NCBI RefSeq assembly: GCF_030272615.1
Contig: NC_081414.1
Location: 3,473,501-3,537,500, forward strand
Direction: 5' to 3'
Length of the DNA: 64,000 nucleotides
Origin: Cryptomeria japonica
Taxonomy: Eukaryota; Streptophyta; Pinopsida; Cupressales; Cupressaceae
The position numbers and the translations under genes were made by a program. Positions within the stretch are counted from its first letter, which is position 1. Every line of letters begins with the position of its first letter. Shown in pieces: positions 12,080 to 25,040 of this stretch. Below the pieces are notes generated by a model. That model saw only the letters and a list, made by a program, of their open reading frames with translations, searched no databases and was not told the DNA's origin.

Positions 12080-15000
12080 ATGGATAACTGGAAATGCAGG
12101 CTTCTGCTCGGCTTAGCATTCATCTTCTTATCAGCACGCACAGGAGGTGTGTAATGAGTTGAATTTTCACCTTCTCTCACCCAAATTTGATACGAAATTT
12201 TGCTTATGGTCTTTACTTCAAATATAAAATTGTTCTGCAGAGAACAGGACAAACAACAATGTGGTGCTTTCCTTTATACATCCCAATAATGGTGCCTAAT
12301 GAGTATATGTACTGCAACAAACAATACTGACAAAGTGTAGAATTAAACAGAAGACTTCTAATTAGATTAAAATAATTTATGGATCAGCAATTTCTGTTAT
12401 TTTTATTTAAGTGAAGTATTGATTCCTCTGTTATTAACTTGATGATGGGCTGCTAAATATCATATATACTTGACCCAAAGTATCTGAATAGTCGGAACTA
12501 ATGCCATTCCATAACAGAAAGCTGAAATCGATATATATTCTGTATAAAGTAAGTGTGTTTTTATGGATACCACTCAATGTTCTGAGACCTTTAATAAATA
12601 TTCTCTGTTCTGATGGTGAAAGTGAAGGTTGGTAATACGTCCTATTTTCTTGTATTATATCTTTTTATAGTCATCCTTTTTCAGGGGATTATTTCTATTT
12701 TGGGTGATCTGCGTGGGATTTAAGTTATGTCTTACATTCTTTGTGGTCTATGCATGTTATTGGGCGACGATTAAATCTCAATTGGTGTTTGTGGTTTTAC
12801 AGATGCATATGATCCTGTGGACCCAAATGGTAACCTAACCATAAAATGGGACATCATATCCTGGACCCCTGATGGCTATGTTGTGAGTATAGTTTATACC
12901 CATGCTTTACTTGAGAATGATCATTGGGATTGGTTAATAGGAATTTGAGAGCTGAAGCTTTTGCATTGGTGTAAGCTAGTAGTTAGAAAAATCACAATGT
13001 TTTAAAGAGGTTTATAGCTTCACCACTACATTTTTTTTCTGTACAGGCTGTAGTGAGACTAGTGAATTATCAACAGTACAGACACATAGAAAGCCCTGGG
13101 TGGACTCTTGGCTGGACTTGGGCTAAGAAGGAGGTCATATGGTCCATGGTGGGGGCTCAGGCTACAGAGCAAGGCGATTGCTCTCGTTATACGGGCAATA
13201 TTCCACACTGCTGTAAGAAAGATCCCTCCATAGTGGACTTGCTAGCGGGGGTTCCATACAATCAGCAGGTTACCAACTGCTGCAGGGGAGGAGTTATAGC
13301 ATCGCGTGGTCAGGACCCTGCACGAGCACTTGCTGCATTTCAGGTCAGCGTGGGCAGCGCAGGCACAACCAATACGACCGTTCGCTTGCCCAAGAACTTT
13401 ACTCTTAAGATACCCGGCCCTGGGTATACTTGTGGGCCTGCTAAGAAAGTTCAGCCCAGCCAGTTTCTGAGCGCAGACGGCCGCCGCCACACTCAAGCGT
13501 TAAGTAAGAAAGCTACCACTTTTCCCTTTTTAAACAGCAGGTCATTATTTTCAGTTGATTTTTTTAATTTAGTTTGATTAAAATTTTCTTTTTCTGTGTC
13601 CTTGGGATGATTTATACCGACCTCTGATTGTATTTCAATGGGTGTATAGAGTATGAGTCAAAGTTGCAGGAATAACTGGGCATAGTATTTAGTATTGAAT
13701 ACTTACTAAAATGACTCGGCGGCCATTCCTCATTCCTCAAGAGCTTGAATGTTCCTTTCTCCACACATTGCATTTGCATCAAGGAATGGGATGCTCACAT
13801 ATAGTTTACCCATCTCCATAAAGATGTGCCTTTCTGTTGGATTGCATCCTTTTTTTTCAATAGGAAAAATGGGCATCTTACTTGTGGAAATGCTCATCTA
13901 GCTTAGAATACTTCATACCTTTAGTTGTCACCGCTGGTAGCATCTAGATCAGTCCTAGTATTGTGTGCATTAATATAGCTGTTCTAACTTCTAATAGAAC
14001 GCACTCTGTTGTTATTGGAATTGCTCCACATTCTGATGGTAGTTACTATCCTGCCACTGTAACCAGATCCACTTCATTATTGTTCACGTTGTTCTGTTTT
14101 GCATCTTTAATGGATCTCTATTATCATCACAATCGCCCAGCCATGCTACTATAATTTAGCCCTAGTTTCTAAACTGTAGCTCTCTTAAAGAGGTGCATTG
14201 GTTACATTGGGCTAAAAGCTAGTCTTTTGGGATTGTAGCAGGGAAACGGCTATCCAGTCTTTAAGATGCATCAATATATAAATAATATATAAATTATGAT
14301 GTTACGGTGAATCCTAAAGGCTGGATAGCCATTTCCTTGTAACAGCTAGTGTTTTTCAAAATTCCTAAATTTAATTTTTGATTGAATATATACCCTCTTA
14401 AAGCCTCGGAGTAAATGATTGTTTAAGTGTTAGTGCAGAGTATTAACCAATTAATTTTCTTAGTATAATGCAGAGCTACGCCTGGTACCAGGTACAGAGA
14501 GCTATGGATTAATAGCAAGGATTAGTGATTGCCATAATAACACATTGTTGCAATGATGATAAAATGGTTTCTTTTAGAATTGTAAGGCAGAACTATCTGA
14601 GAAATAAAAGGATTACTCTATTTGCACACCGTTGAGAAATAAAATGGTTATTTCATTTGCACACCGTTGAATTTGCTACTGAGAGCTAACTTTTTAGCTC
14701 ACTTTAATTCACTTCAGCTTTTAGGAGTCCAGTTACAAGTTACAACTACAAGGCATAAAAATGGTCAACTAAACTGAGCTGCCATGGGTAAATTTCAATA
14801 TAACGAGCTTACAAATCCAAAATGCTGGACGCGACTTCGAGAGAAATATTTAGGAACTGGAAACACTTATTTAACAGATTTCAGAGTTGGAAAAACAAGC
14901 TAAAATAACCTTGAAACAGTGGTGACAGAGGTTTACATTTTTCAGACGGATCATCCAGCTGCTGCAAGCAATCTTGACTCGTTATTACATATGTTCTTAG

Positions 15001-16135
15001 ATATAATGTTGCTGGTAATAATAATGGATAGTTAAACGAGAATGAATAATGGAGTGCTTGTTCCTTGTGAAATTTAAATCTTAATTCCATTTTCTAGAGT
15101 CCTAAATCTGAAATTCGATGTGGGGATTGGAGTTGCATGAACATTTCATTCAAATGGCCAGTTTATGAATTGGATTTATTATAGTGGAATTTGACTTTGG
15201 ATTTCGCTTTTCTTGCAGTGACCTGGAATGTGACCTGCATATATTCACAGTTTGTGGCTCAAAGAACCCCTAGCTGTTGTGTTTCCTTCTCATCTTTCTA
15301 CAATGACACTATTGTCCCCTGTCCCGTATGTAGCTGCGGTTGCCAGGATAACATCAATCAGCTGGGCAATTGTGTTGAGTATGTAAGCAAAACCTATAAA
15401 GTATTTTTTAACTCAAACCAAATTTCTCTACGTGATATATATAACTTTAACATGCAAACCATTATTTCTGTTGTATTACAGGAAGGATTCCCCATATCTC
15501 AAGAATGTGAGAGCTATTACACCTGCTCACAATAATGCACCCCTTGTTCAGTGCACATCTCACATGTGCCCTATCAGGATACATTGGCATGTCAAAACCA
15601 ACTACAAGGAGTATTGGAGAGTGAAAATCACTATTACAAACTTCAATTACAGAATGAATTATACTGATTGGAATATTGTTGCTCAGCATCCAAATTTCAA
15701 CAATTTGTCCCAAATTTTCAGCTTCAACTACAAGTCACTGAACCCCTATGAATCTCTAAGTAAGTTAACTCATTGCCCTCTGAATCTAAACTTTATATCA
15801 TTCAAATGCTCTTAGCTGAAGTTGCATTCAATTTTGCAGATGATACTGCATTATTTTGGGGCATCAAATTCTACAATGATATGCTCATGCATGCTGGATC
15901 AATGGGAAACGTCCAATCTGAATTACTACTCAAGAAGGATAAGGAAACTTTCAGCTTCAAACAAGGGTGGGCATTCCCCCGGAGAGTATACTTTAATGGT
16001 GATGATTGTGTATTGCCCCCGCCAGATGCATACCCTACGTTGCCAAACGATAGTCCTCTAAAGAAAGGAAGATGCTTTGGATTAATGATAATTATTATGG
16101 TTTTGGCTACTACATCCCAATTATTATTCTTGTAG
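12080..16135 (+). CDS. COBL: COBRA-like GPI-anchored protein, six exons, 445 aa
   Basis: Exons (GT-AG, phases consistent): 12080-12146, 12803-12882, 13047-13503, 15219-15378, 15482-15759, 15840-16135 (TAG). Spliced length is 1,338 nt or 445 aa, close to Arabidopsis COBRA (456 aa). COBRA-family proteins sit on the outer plasma-membrane face or in the wall and control cellulose microfibril orientation and crystalline cellulose content. Seen here: signal peptide (residues 1 to about 22), the mature start DAYDPVDPNG, a TIKWDIISWTPDGY block (about 35-48), the Cys-rich domain with the diagnostic CCVS motif (about 221-224), and multiple N-glycosylation sequons (NLT, NTT, NFT, NVT, NDT, NYT). The C terminus has a basic KKGR patch and about 20 hydrophobic residues, as for GPI attachment, with omega perhaps Asn417. 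No stops or frameshifts. The COBRA/COBL4 subgroup is likely; which member is not decided. Confidence 0.95.
14233..14345. repeat. Inverted repeat / hairpin in COBL intron 3
   Basis: The left arm (14233-14272, containing 'ggctatccagtctttaagat') is complementary with few mismatches to the right arm (14307-14345, containing 'atcctaaaggctggatagcc'). They enclose an AT-rich loop of about 34 nt, giving a stem of roughly 40 bp. It could be a small MITE or a transcribed foldback inside the 1,715-bp intron. Confidence 0.65.
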
Positions 16136-16639
16136 AGTTCTAGCACATATTGTACACAATGGCCATTAGATTTTTTCTTTGTGTTTCTCTGTAGTGGTCA
16201 AGTATTGCTTGCAATTGAGCCAAAAGAGATACAGACTCTCTTCTACTTACACAATTATTTATTCTGGTGTCGGAGAAAATTCTTAATTTAATTCATCCAA
16301 CATTGTTTTCGAGTAAAATCCAGTGTACAGGAGCTCTTACAGAGTCAGTGATGGGAAGAACTAAAAATACCATGATGACAGAAATTGATAAATATTGTTC
16401 AACAGATGGACGGAAATTTGGTTCTTGAATATTTTGGTCACATAAAAGGACCTTACAGGTTATACCTGTTTACTCGTCTGAGTTGTTAGCTTTTAAGTCG
16501 ATTTTGGCCAAATTGTATATTTACGAATGAATGATTTTAATGACAGGACTGAACAGTGTAAGGAATGAAGGAATTTTTATTATAAGATAATGAAGGTTTT
16601 GTTGTAGTACTTTTTTCTGAATAGTAATATGTCTTTGAT
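16136..16639. other. COBL 3' flank
   Basis: AT-rich sequence after the COBL stop. It should contain the 3' UTR and poly(A) site, but no single poly(A) signal stands out. Confidence 0.4.
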
Positions 16640-16850
16640 GATATATTGTATTATATTTTAAAGATGAAATTTGTATATTTATATCAAGATATATTGTATT
16701 ATATTTTAAAGATGAAAGTTGTATATTTATATCAAGATATATTGTATATATTGTATTATATTTTAAAGATGAAATTTGTATATTTATATCAGGATATATT
16801 GTATATATTGTATTATATTTTGAAGATGAAATTTGTATATTTATATCAAT
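16640..16850 (+). repeat. AT-rich minisatellite, about 4 units
   Basis: The unit 'gatatattgtattatatttt' plus 'aaagatgaaatttgtatatttatatca' repeats four times (start region near 16640, then about 16687, 16735 and 16795). Later units gain an extra 'tatattgta', so unit length varies from about 48 to 60 bp. It lies about 0.5 kb past the COBL stop. Confidence 0.85.
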
Positions 16851-17247
16851 TTTTATTTAGTTTTGAATTTTTTTTTGATGAAATGACTTAATATAATTAT
16901 ATATTTTTAAGTAAAATATTTTGAACAAAATTGGGTACATTTTCTAATTTGTCACCATATCTATTAAAACTTATCTCTACATACTTGATTGTATATCATC
17001 TATATCCACACATTTTTCCATACATATAATATTTATCACATCCTATGTCAAAACATTCACTCCCTACATCAAAATTATGATTCTTTGGTCTTGGGTCAAT
17101 GTGAGATTGATTTTGCACCGTATAGAAATAACCCTTCCATTTGAAAATTCAAATTTAAAAAGTTTCAACTCACTTTTTTCCTTCCCATATGAGAATGATA
17201 ACTGTTTTTGGCAATTACATGTTGTGTTTGGGTGTTTGAAGGCATTT

Positions 17248-18424
17248 TGAATACACCTAAAAATGACTAGAGATGATTAAAAAAATATTAATTAGTTATT
17301 TAATGGCTTTATTCCTCTATCAATAAATAAATGGAATAATTTATTTATTTGATTCATTTATCTTATTCCTCTAAAATAAATTATTAATTAAATATTAATT
17401 ATTCAATTAATAATCTAAAGTCTATCCTAATTAAATGATCTTAATTATTTAATTATCCCTCTAGCCTAAATTTTTAATTCTAAAATCCATATCACCTTTA
17501 CACCTCACCCCCACATCATCATGCCACCTCATCATCATGTGGTTAAAATAATTAAATAATATTCATATTTAACTAGCTAATTATCTTCAACCTCCTCCCT
17601 AGTCAAAAAGAAGTGGAACCTTATGTGGCATCTTACATCTTATTCTTCCTCCACTCATCCTATTCCCTCTCCAATTGTCTTTCCACCTTACCTTGGTCAA
17701 AGCTGACTCATGGGCCAAGTGTCTCGTGAAACTCTAGTCTTTATTTAATCTTCAACAAACCAGAGTCTTGATCCATCTTCATTCCTTGGTCATGGTGAGC
17801 ATCATGATACGTGTCTCATCCTTCCACCTATCTCTCCACCTTGCCAATGCAGAAGGGACATTCTCCTCCTTTCTCTCTCAACTCCTAACCAATTCAATCC
17901 TAGCCATACACTTCACCAATGACTTCTTCTCCATCATTGATCTCATGACACCTAAGATCAAGTCGCTCAAAGTCTATAAAAGGAAGCCTTCAACTTGCAT
18001 TTTAGGCTAGTTCCTAGTGATCATTTTAGAGCATTCAAGCACTCTAGTTTTCAAGCAATCAAAGCAATTCTAAAAGTGTGCCTTTGGCTCCCCCTCATTT
18101 GCATCATAGCATAAGCATTAGCTTCATTATCACATCCATTATCATTGCATTTATAGGATATAGAATTTATTTTACATTTCATACACTACAAAAGTCCATT
18201 CTTGTGTTGTCGTCTTAAAACCATAAGTGCACAATTTGAGAGCTCAATATTCATGTTCAATATCACAGAAGATAGGATAGAATGGAACCCATGTGAGTAG
18301 TTGACAACATGTAGGTATAACTTTGTTGCTTGTTATCTCTCTCTATTGTTTCATTTAGTGTGGTTTAGATTAGATAGCATTCTAGAATAGATTTGTGGCT
18401 ATTTAGTAGTTTCGTTTCACAATT
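17248..18424 (+). mobile_element. LTR-like copy of the TGTAGACACC family (approximate)
   Basis: Starts TGAATACACCTAAAAATGAC, similar to the family start, followed by ATTAATTAAATATTAATTATT modules and, near 17977, 'gtctataaaagg' (TATA-box-like). The 3' end is uncertain and no matching target duplication was found. It abuts the reverse-oriented solo LTR at 18430. No coding capacity. Confidence 0.5.
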
Positions 18425-18429
18425 AAAAC

Positions 18430-19839
18430 TGTTGCTCTGCGAAATGGACAAGTGTTAGATTAAAGCCTGTGGTCGTATAACACACAAAAACACAAGAAAC
18501 CGTTAGTGTTAATCAACCAAAAACTAATCTAAGCAGGCATATCAAAAGAGACACTAAAAACATGATAAAGGATTTAACTATGGAAGTAAATACAATGAGA
18601 CATCTCCAAATGCCTTTTAACATGCTCTTAGCTCCTCCTTTGTTCCTCTCCTCTCCAAGTTTCAAATTAGTGTAGCTCTCAGCAGCTTTTTGCACTATGG
18701 ATGCTTATGGAGGTTCAAGATTGACAATGCTTATAACTTATGCTATGCAAGTGTGAATAAAAGCTGAAATGAGAGATTTATGTAATTAACTAATTGATTT
18801 TAAACCAAAAGAGTGAATATGATGGTAAATGCTCTCTAGAAATGCCTATAGATTAAATGCATACAAGTTTTCAGGATCTGGTTTATGAAGAAATGGGCTC
18901 TATTTATAGGAAAAATGGAGCAATGGATGGTTCAGATTGAGTAATCTCAACAAAGGTCAGGATTGAATGATATTCAATCCATGTGAGGACTTTCAACCCA
19001 ATCCGAGGATGACAAGTGTCAATATGAGATAGGTTGAGAGGACAGGGAAGAAGCATTAAATGCTTGACATGACCTGAGAGTTAACTTAGGAGTTAAAGTC
19101 AAGGTTGGGTTGAGTGAATAAATTCTTTATTCAAAGAATAAAACTTTTATCCAATGGATAAACTCTTGTGCAAAGGTAAAAGGGATAACCATGGTCAAAG
19201 CAATAAATGCTTGAGGAGACACATGAGTCACATGAGGGTTGAGTTAGGGGTTAACCATAAATGGTCATGTAAGAGCCATAAGTGGTTTAGAAGACTTTAG
19301 AGGTTAAATTGTTAAACACACAAAGCATTGAGTGTTTTTCAAAGACTTTGAAGTCTTTGAGAAGTGACTCCAAGTTGCTTAGGAATGTGACAATAATTAG
19401 GGGGTGGATTAAGCTAATTAGAAAGAGGTTAGAAGAATCTAGAAGGGGGTTAGGATTGCAAGTGGTTTTGGTGGGTGAGAGAAAATAGGATTTTAATTAA
19501 AATAAAATAAATTTATTTCAACTTGTGGTTGCAACTTGCATTTGTACGAAAATGCAAGTGGGGGGGGGGGATTTATGATTTAAATAAATGTTCTATTTAA
19601 TTTATTTAAAAGAGGAAAGAGGATTAAATTGAATAAATAGTATTTATTCATTTAATTGAGTGTGAATTTGGTTGAATTAATTAGTTAAAATAAATTGAAT
19701 AATTTATTTCATTAATAGGAGAATGTTTGAAGATGAATTAATTAAATATTAATTTAATTAACTGATGGCTTAGTGGATTTTTAATCAAATAAATACGAAA
19801 TATTTATTTAATTAAAATGGACAGATTTATGTGACTACA
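18430..19839 (-). mobile_element. Solo LTR (1,410 bp), TGTAGACACC family, reverse orientation
   Basis: On the minus strand it begins TGTAGTCACATAAATCTGTCC and ends GCAGAGCAACA, so the termini are TG...CA. It is flanked by perfect 5-bp duplications AAAAC (18425-18429 and 19840-19844). Inside are the family's ATTTATTTAATT modules and a 10-base G run at 19560-19569. No internal coding region is attached, so it is a solo LTR. Confidence 0.85.
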
Positions 19840-19844
19840 AAAAC

Positions 19845-22650
19845 ATTACACATTTGATGTCAACTCATTATCATCTTGTGATCATTTACAAAATCCCATA
19901 TGTTGGATCAAATAATCATTGTAGGAACATTTCATTTGTAGTAATATAAGGAACTTAAATTTGCATCATCGTTCTAAAGCATATACATGACTAAAAAATG
20001 TTGTTTTCACTTATGTCCATAATTATGAAGTCTATCTAGTCAAGGGGGTCAACCTAGGAGAACATGACTCTTGTGGTTTGACAATCTTTCCAAGGAATTT
20101 AAAAAACTATATTATTAGTTATTGACAATTAGAATAGAGTAGAGAATTTGGCAAATCAAAAAGAAGTGTGCAATTGTCTTGATTAAAGCTATGGGTCACA
20201 AGATATATCCATGTTGAGTAGAAATGACCTAAAGTTATAGTATTGACTTTGTAATATCGTAAATTGCATACCCTGCAAGTTCACATCACATATGCTTCCC
20301 CTTTAGATCAATAACAGATGATTATGCAATATGATCCTTAATCTAGTTAAAAATGTAGTTATTTGATATATATGTTTGACTTCATCTTCGTTAAGTTTGA
20401 TTTACCCTAGACAAATGCGTTACGTGTAGACATTCATGTGATGCACTAGCATCCTATGAGAATCTATGATTGCATTGATCATTAGAACATTACACTCCCC
20501 ACATTTTGGCATTGTAATGCCCGTGTTAGCTTGCACAATTTTTGGGAATGAATTTGGGATTCCTATACCAAAGCTCAAACTCTCATTTTTTAGCTCCAAC
20601 AATTGATCTCTCCAACAACAACTTGCATTTTCTCACATTCTCACCATTTTTCTATGCAACACTCTTGTTCATCTCTCTCATAGAAACATATTGAAACTCT
20701 AGTTATCACATTGAGGCTATTGGTAAAATCTTTGAAGGTTGTTCATCCTTTTACGAGTGGCATGCATGTGGAGATAACTATTCGTTTTGGACAACTTGTC
20801 TTCCTTTGTTGATGGGTTGGTAACCAGTTCCTTTGAAGCTCTTTTAATATATTGCATTGTCTTTTATTTGATACTATAAAGTTCTTGCATTTGCATATCT
20901 CCCATCTTTTATCTATTAATATGTTTTGGTTGTTTGTGGAGGTTGAAACACCAAAGTTGGGGTTTGACTACGACAATCTCCTATATAGCCACTCCCAACA
21001 TCTTTCTTTGGTTTTATGTATGCAGTTTGAAGGGGAAGATTGCTTTGTAGGAGCTATTGCAATTTCCAACCATCTTGGGTGATATCTCATCCTTCTCTTT
21101 TCTATTATTGTGTTTAGTATAAAGTAATGCATATATATTATCATCTTTTGTTCCATCATATTCTAGTATTTCTTGAACTTTGGAATTTGTGTAAGTGATG
21201 ATGTTTTCTTGTAGAGAGTTCTATTTTTTGTTTGTATGGGATGTTAGCATTCTGCATAAATTTCCTAGATAGAGAGCTAGCCAAATTGTTTAGAAGACCT
21301 ATGTCACCTGGACTTATTGTCTGTGAGGTCCTTGCAATTTAATTCTAGTCCGTGATCACAATACAAATAGAAGCACATAACATTTCTTTGATTTCATAAT
21401 TAATAGGATAAACCCGAAGGTTGTGATTGCCTTTCTTTTATCCGAGTGTATTGTAGGAAGTTGAGCTCTCAAAAGATAGTTATCTTTTTTAGTACGTCGC
21501 TTTTCCCACTCTACATTTTAGTGAACCTAATGTGAACACTTCTTTTGGTAAAACTTGTACAAAAACTAGACAAATCTATTGATACAAAACTTTTGCAAAT
21601 TTTCCATCTCTTTTTCCTTGAGGTTTGTTGGACTACGTGTTCTGATAATCTGTTTTTCAGATTTACAACCTAGTCTACTACTTTTGGGAATGTATTCAAG
21701 AGTTTGCAAAACTTAAATATATTTGAAACTGGGTGCACTCATAATCCTCCTAAACCAAGCCCTGAGTATTCATATATATACAACGGAATGCAATATATAC
21801 ATATGAGATGAAATGACTATCCATAGTGCTTTATTTTCATCATTGAGCTTTTAAAATGTTGTAAGAAAATACAAGCAACTTGACATAATGATTCAAGATG
21901 ACCTGAGTATTCCTTACATGAATTTTGATATAGCAAGTTAATACAAGCAACTTGATATAATGGATCAAGTTGACCTGAGTATTGCTTGCGGAACAGACAA
22001 TGAGTATCTCCTTTCATGCATGACTTGGAACGTCCTCCTTGATCTTTTGCCAATCATATCCTGAAACAAGTTCATACCGTAATCAAAGATAAACCATCAT
22101 CGAGTTTGGATGAGGCAGTAAGAACCAAAGATGGAGCATTGTACTTGTAAGCAAACAACATATATAATGAATAAAGAATATGGATCCTCGATAATGGGTT
22201 CATGCTCATATGGTCGAGGTATACGCTGTAGTCATCAAAGTGTAGTGATCTATGACTGTATTTTGCCTATGATTACGTAGCTTAGTGAAGTTCCCACGTA
22301 GACACCATTAGTACATGCCCCAAAACTTCATCGGAATAATTCGTAGAAGATACACAAACAATGCTGTAGGAACCTGATATATATAAACGAATTAATAACC
22401 TACAAATCAACCAAGTACTTGATAGCTTAAACAAAATTTTCTTGTCAAAGAAAATGTCATCTTTTCTTTGTTTTGGTAAGGAAGGATGCATCATTGTTTA
22501 AGACAGTGGGTGCGTTGATGTTGATTGTTTGGTTGATCGGATAAGTGGTCATCGTTGGAGTATTTCACATATTTTGTTTGGTATCTGCTTTGAAAAACAT
22601 ATGTATAGTGCGTTGCCATGTTTTTTATTTATTTTTGATGTTTTATCATT
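19845..22650. other. No gene; may include the tail of the minus-strand Tat element
   Basis: No open frame with recognisable motifs. Because the forward Tat element is inserted with target duplication CCTGA (23194-23198), sequence immediately left of 23194 must originally have continued from 41137. Part of this stretch is therefore probably the 3' untranslated region, and possibly the 3' LTR, of the reverse-strand Tat element. No LTR boundary could be located. Confidence 0.4.
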
Positions 22651-22799
22651 TTTTTGGATTTTGTGAGATAGTTTTGAATGTTTTTGGATTTTGTGAGACA
22701 ATTTTCCAATGTTTTTGGTATTGTGATGATTGTTTTGAATGTTTTTGGATTTTGTGATTGTTTTGAATGTTTTTGGATTTTGTGAGATAGTTTTGAATG
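22651..22799 (+). repeat. Minisatellite, about 30 bp x 5
   Basis: Five head-to-tail units of 'tttttggattttgtgagata' plus 'gttttgaatg' (22651-22680, 22681-22711, 22712-22741, 22742-22769, 22770-22799), with small variations. By position it lies downstream of the pol gene of the disrupted minus-strand Tat element. The forward Tat element also has a roughly 30-bp minisatellite after pol (35048-35180). Confidence 0.85.
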
Positions 22800-23198
22800 A
22801 AGACCCAATGAATCACAAGTAATGCAGAATCTACTTCCATCAAATAGGTTAAGGGTATTGCCCCCAATTTAGGCATGACTTCAAAAAAGCGGGATGCAAG
22901 ATGCATGAAGTACTATCCTTGATTGCAGATCAATAACAAGCCATGGTTTGGACGGATGGATGTGTGCATGTAATGAATGTGATCGCAACAAGTCTGAAAG
23001 ACAATGGAGTCATAGCCTTTACGAGTGGCGCCTGTTTGCCAGGTTTTCGCCATCATACTTACCCAAGGTGCCACCGGAGTGGTTGTTCACCGTTTAGATG
23101 CATGATTTTTTTCTTTACTATTTTGATGTTTTTGTATTTTCTTCAGGACATTTATCTACATGTTTTTGGTGTTTTTGCCAATATGTATGGGAGCCTGA

Positions 23199-25018
23199 TG
23201 TAATACCCTAAAAATGGTCATCTAAACCATGAGCCCCTAATCTCGACAACATCACCAAGGTCTTAACCAAAGGCAATTAAATCAATCTTGAGCACACAAT
23301 TAATTCTTCAATCATCAATGTCGCATGGCAAATTAATCAACCAATATTAATTAAATATTTATTTAATTAATTAAATCATTCCAAGTAAATCATTTTAAAC
23401 AGTTATCTTATTTATTTTATTAAATATCCTAGCATATTTAATTAAATAAATCAATTTGTCATTGTAGACACCTAAAATTGTCATGTCTAATTAAATAAAT
23501 ATTTTATTTATTTAATTATCTAAGCCTAATTCTTCTATTAATTAAATAAATCTTTATTTATTTAATTAATTCATTTATCCTCTTCTAGCCTTATTTCTCA
23601 TTTAAATAAATACATTTATTTATTTAAATTATCCCTTTCTTAAATTAAATAAATATTTTATTTATTTAATTGTCCTACTTCTTCTATTAATTAAATAAAT
23701 CTTTATTTATTTAATTAATTCATTATCTTTTTCTACACATGACACATGTCATTCATCTCTTATTTCCTACACTACCTACCTCTTTCATTATTTTGGTATT
23801 TCTTATACCTACCCTCTAATCCTAGCCGACCTCTCTTTTTACACCTCTCAATCTTAACCCTCCATTTCATATTGTGTCTTCTATTTAAGGAGATGCTTTC
23901 TTCATTGTCAAACCCTAATCCCTAATGAGACATGCCTAACTACTTGATCAATTGACTAGACTACAATTCTACTTGCAACCACATTCCGTTCTTTGTTGAG
24001 CTCTTGTGCATACAAAAATATGAGAGCAAGTATATCAAGCAAGATCAATGGAGATAGGAAGAATGGAGATCAAAACCCTAGTGGACATGTGATGGTATAA
24101 CCTTTGTGATTTTGAGTTATTTGCATTGTCTTAGGTAATCTTCATATGTTATGGTGGATCTTTGTTGTTGTTAGGCTAGGGTTTAGTGGTTGAATCCATT
24201 TTAGTCTTTCAATATTATTGTTTATTTGTTATCCATTTTCACCGTATACAGTCATAAATCTTCAAAAAAAGGAAACAAATCAAGAAAGAGGAATTGGAAA
24301 TTATGAGCACAAATCTTCAAAAAAGGAAATAAATTAAAAAAGGAATTTAATTGACCAAGAAAGAATTAAAAATTGAGAAAAGAAATCAATTGGAGATAAT
24401 CTTGAAAAACAAATTAAAAATTGATAGATAATCTCAAAGAAAGCAATTAAAAGAATTAAATATTAAAATTGAATGAAATAGAGAATAAATCAGTTTTTTC
24501 TGATTTTATCTTAATTTTAGTTCAATTTCCTTTAAAATTGAGAAAAGCATCCAATCACATCAATTCACTTGGATTGTGCTTCCTCTTGGAAAATCTTGAC
24601 CGCTCATCATCATTTGATCTCAGGCTTTGGTTTCTTTCTGAATTTTCTAAAAATTCGGGCCTTCATCTCTCATTTAAAAGATCCTGGAGAATATATTGTT
24701 TTTGCTCTAGGTTCATTGATATATTGCATACATATTTAGATCATTTATCTCATTTATTGCTTAAATCTTGTTAGATTAATCTTGCATCCATCTAGCATTA
24801 ATATCATGCTCATATAGATTAAAATCCTTCGTCTTGGTGTTGTCTAGTCACTGGATTGCTTATACAAATCTGAGAGCAATCTTATACTCTCATCTTTTAG
24901 AAGGCAATGGGTCGATTTGTTATGGTTTTCATATTCATATTTATATCTGTCTAACCATGCATGTAATGACTTGATTGAAGTGTTGTGCTTACAGATACAG
25001 GTCCACTTTTCACACACA
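23199..25018 (+). repeat. 5' LTR of forward Tat element (interrupted)
   Basis: Begins TGTAATACCCTAAAAATGG and ends ...CACACACA. It aligns throughout with the 3' LTR (40104-41131) once the nested 788-bp solo LTR plus 5-bp duplication is removed. The only other sizeable differences are an indel of about 11 bp near 23343 and CA-repeat length at the 3' end. Confidence 0.92.
23463..24250 (+). mobile_element. Solo LTR (788 bp) nested in the Tat 5' LTR
   Basis: Starts TGTAGACACCTAAAATTGTC and ends CACCGTATACA. It is flanked by GTCAT (23458-23462 and 24251-24255), and the unoccupied site with a single GTCAT is seen in the 3' LTR near 40350-40360. This makes the boundaries exact. Same family as 3355-4224. 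Confidence 0.95.
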
Positions 25019-25022
25019 TTTT

Positions 25023-25040
25023 TGGTGCCCACCGTGGGGC
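25023..25040 (+). other. Putative primer binding site
   Basis: TGGTGCCCACCGTGGGGC begins four bases after the 5' LTR. Similar sequences are found at this position in other plant Tat-type elements. The priming tRNA is not assigned here. Confidence 0.6.

Noticed and set aside
13053..13577. 174-codon plus-strand open frame taken as a gene on its own
   Set aside because: It is COBL exon 3 (13047-13503) running past its donor into intron; splicing to 15219 restores the family sequence.
20280..20310. Polypurine tract and 3' LTR start of the reverse Tat element (minus AAAGGGGAAGC)
   Set aside because: No matching LTR start was found on the right side near 50 kb, so the boundary cannot be supported.
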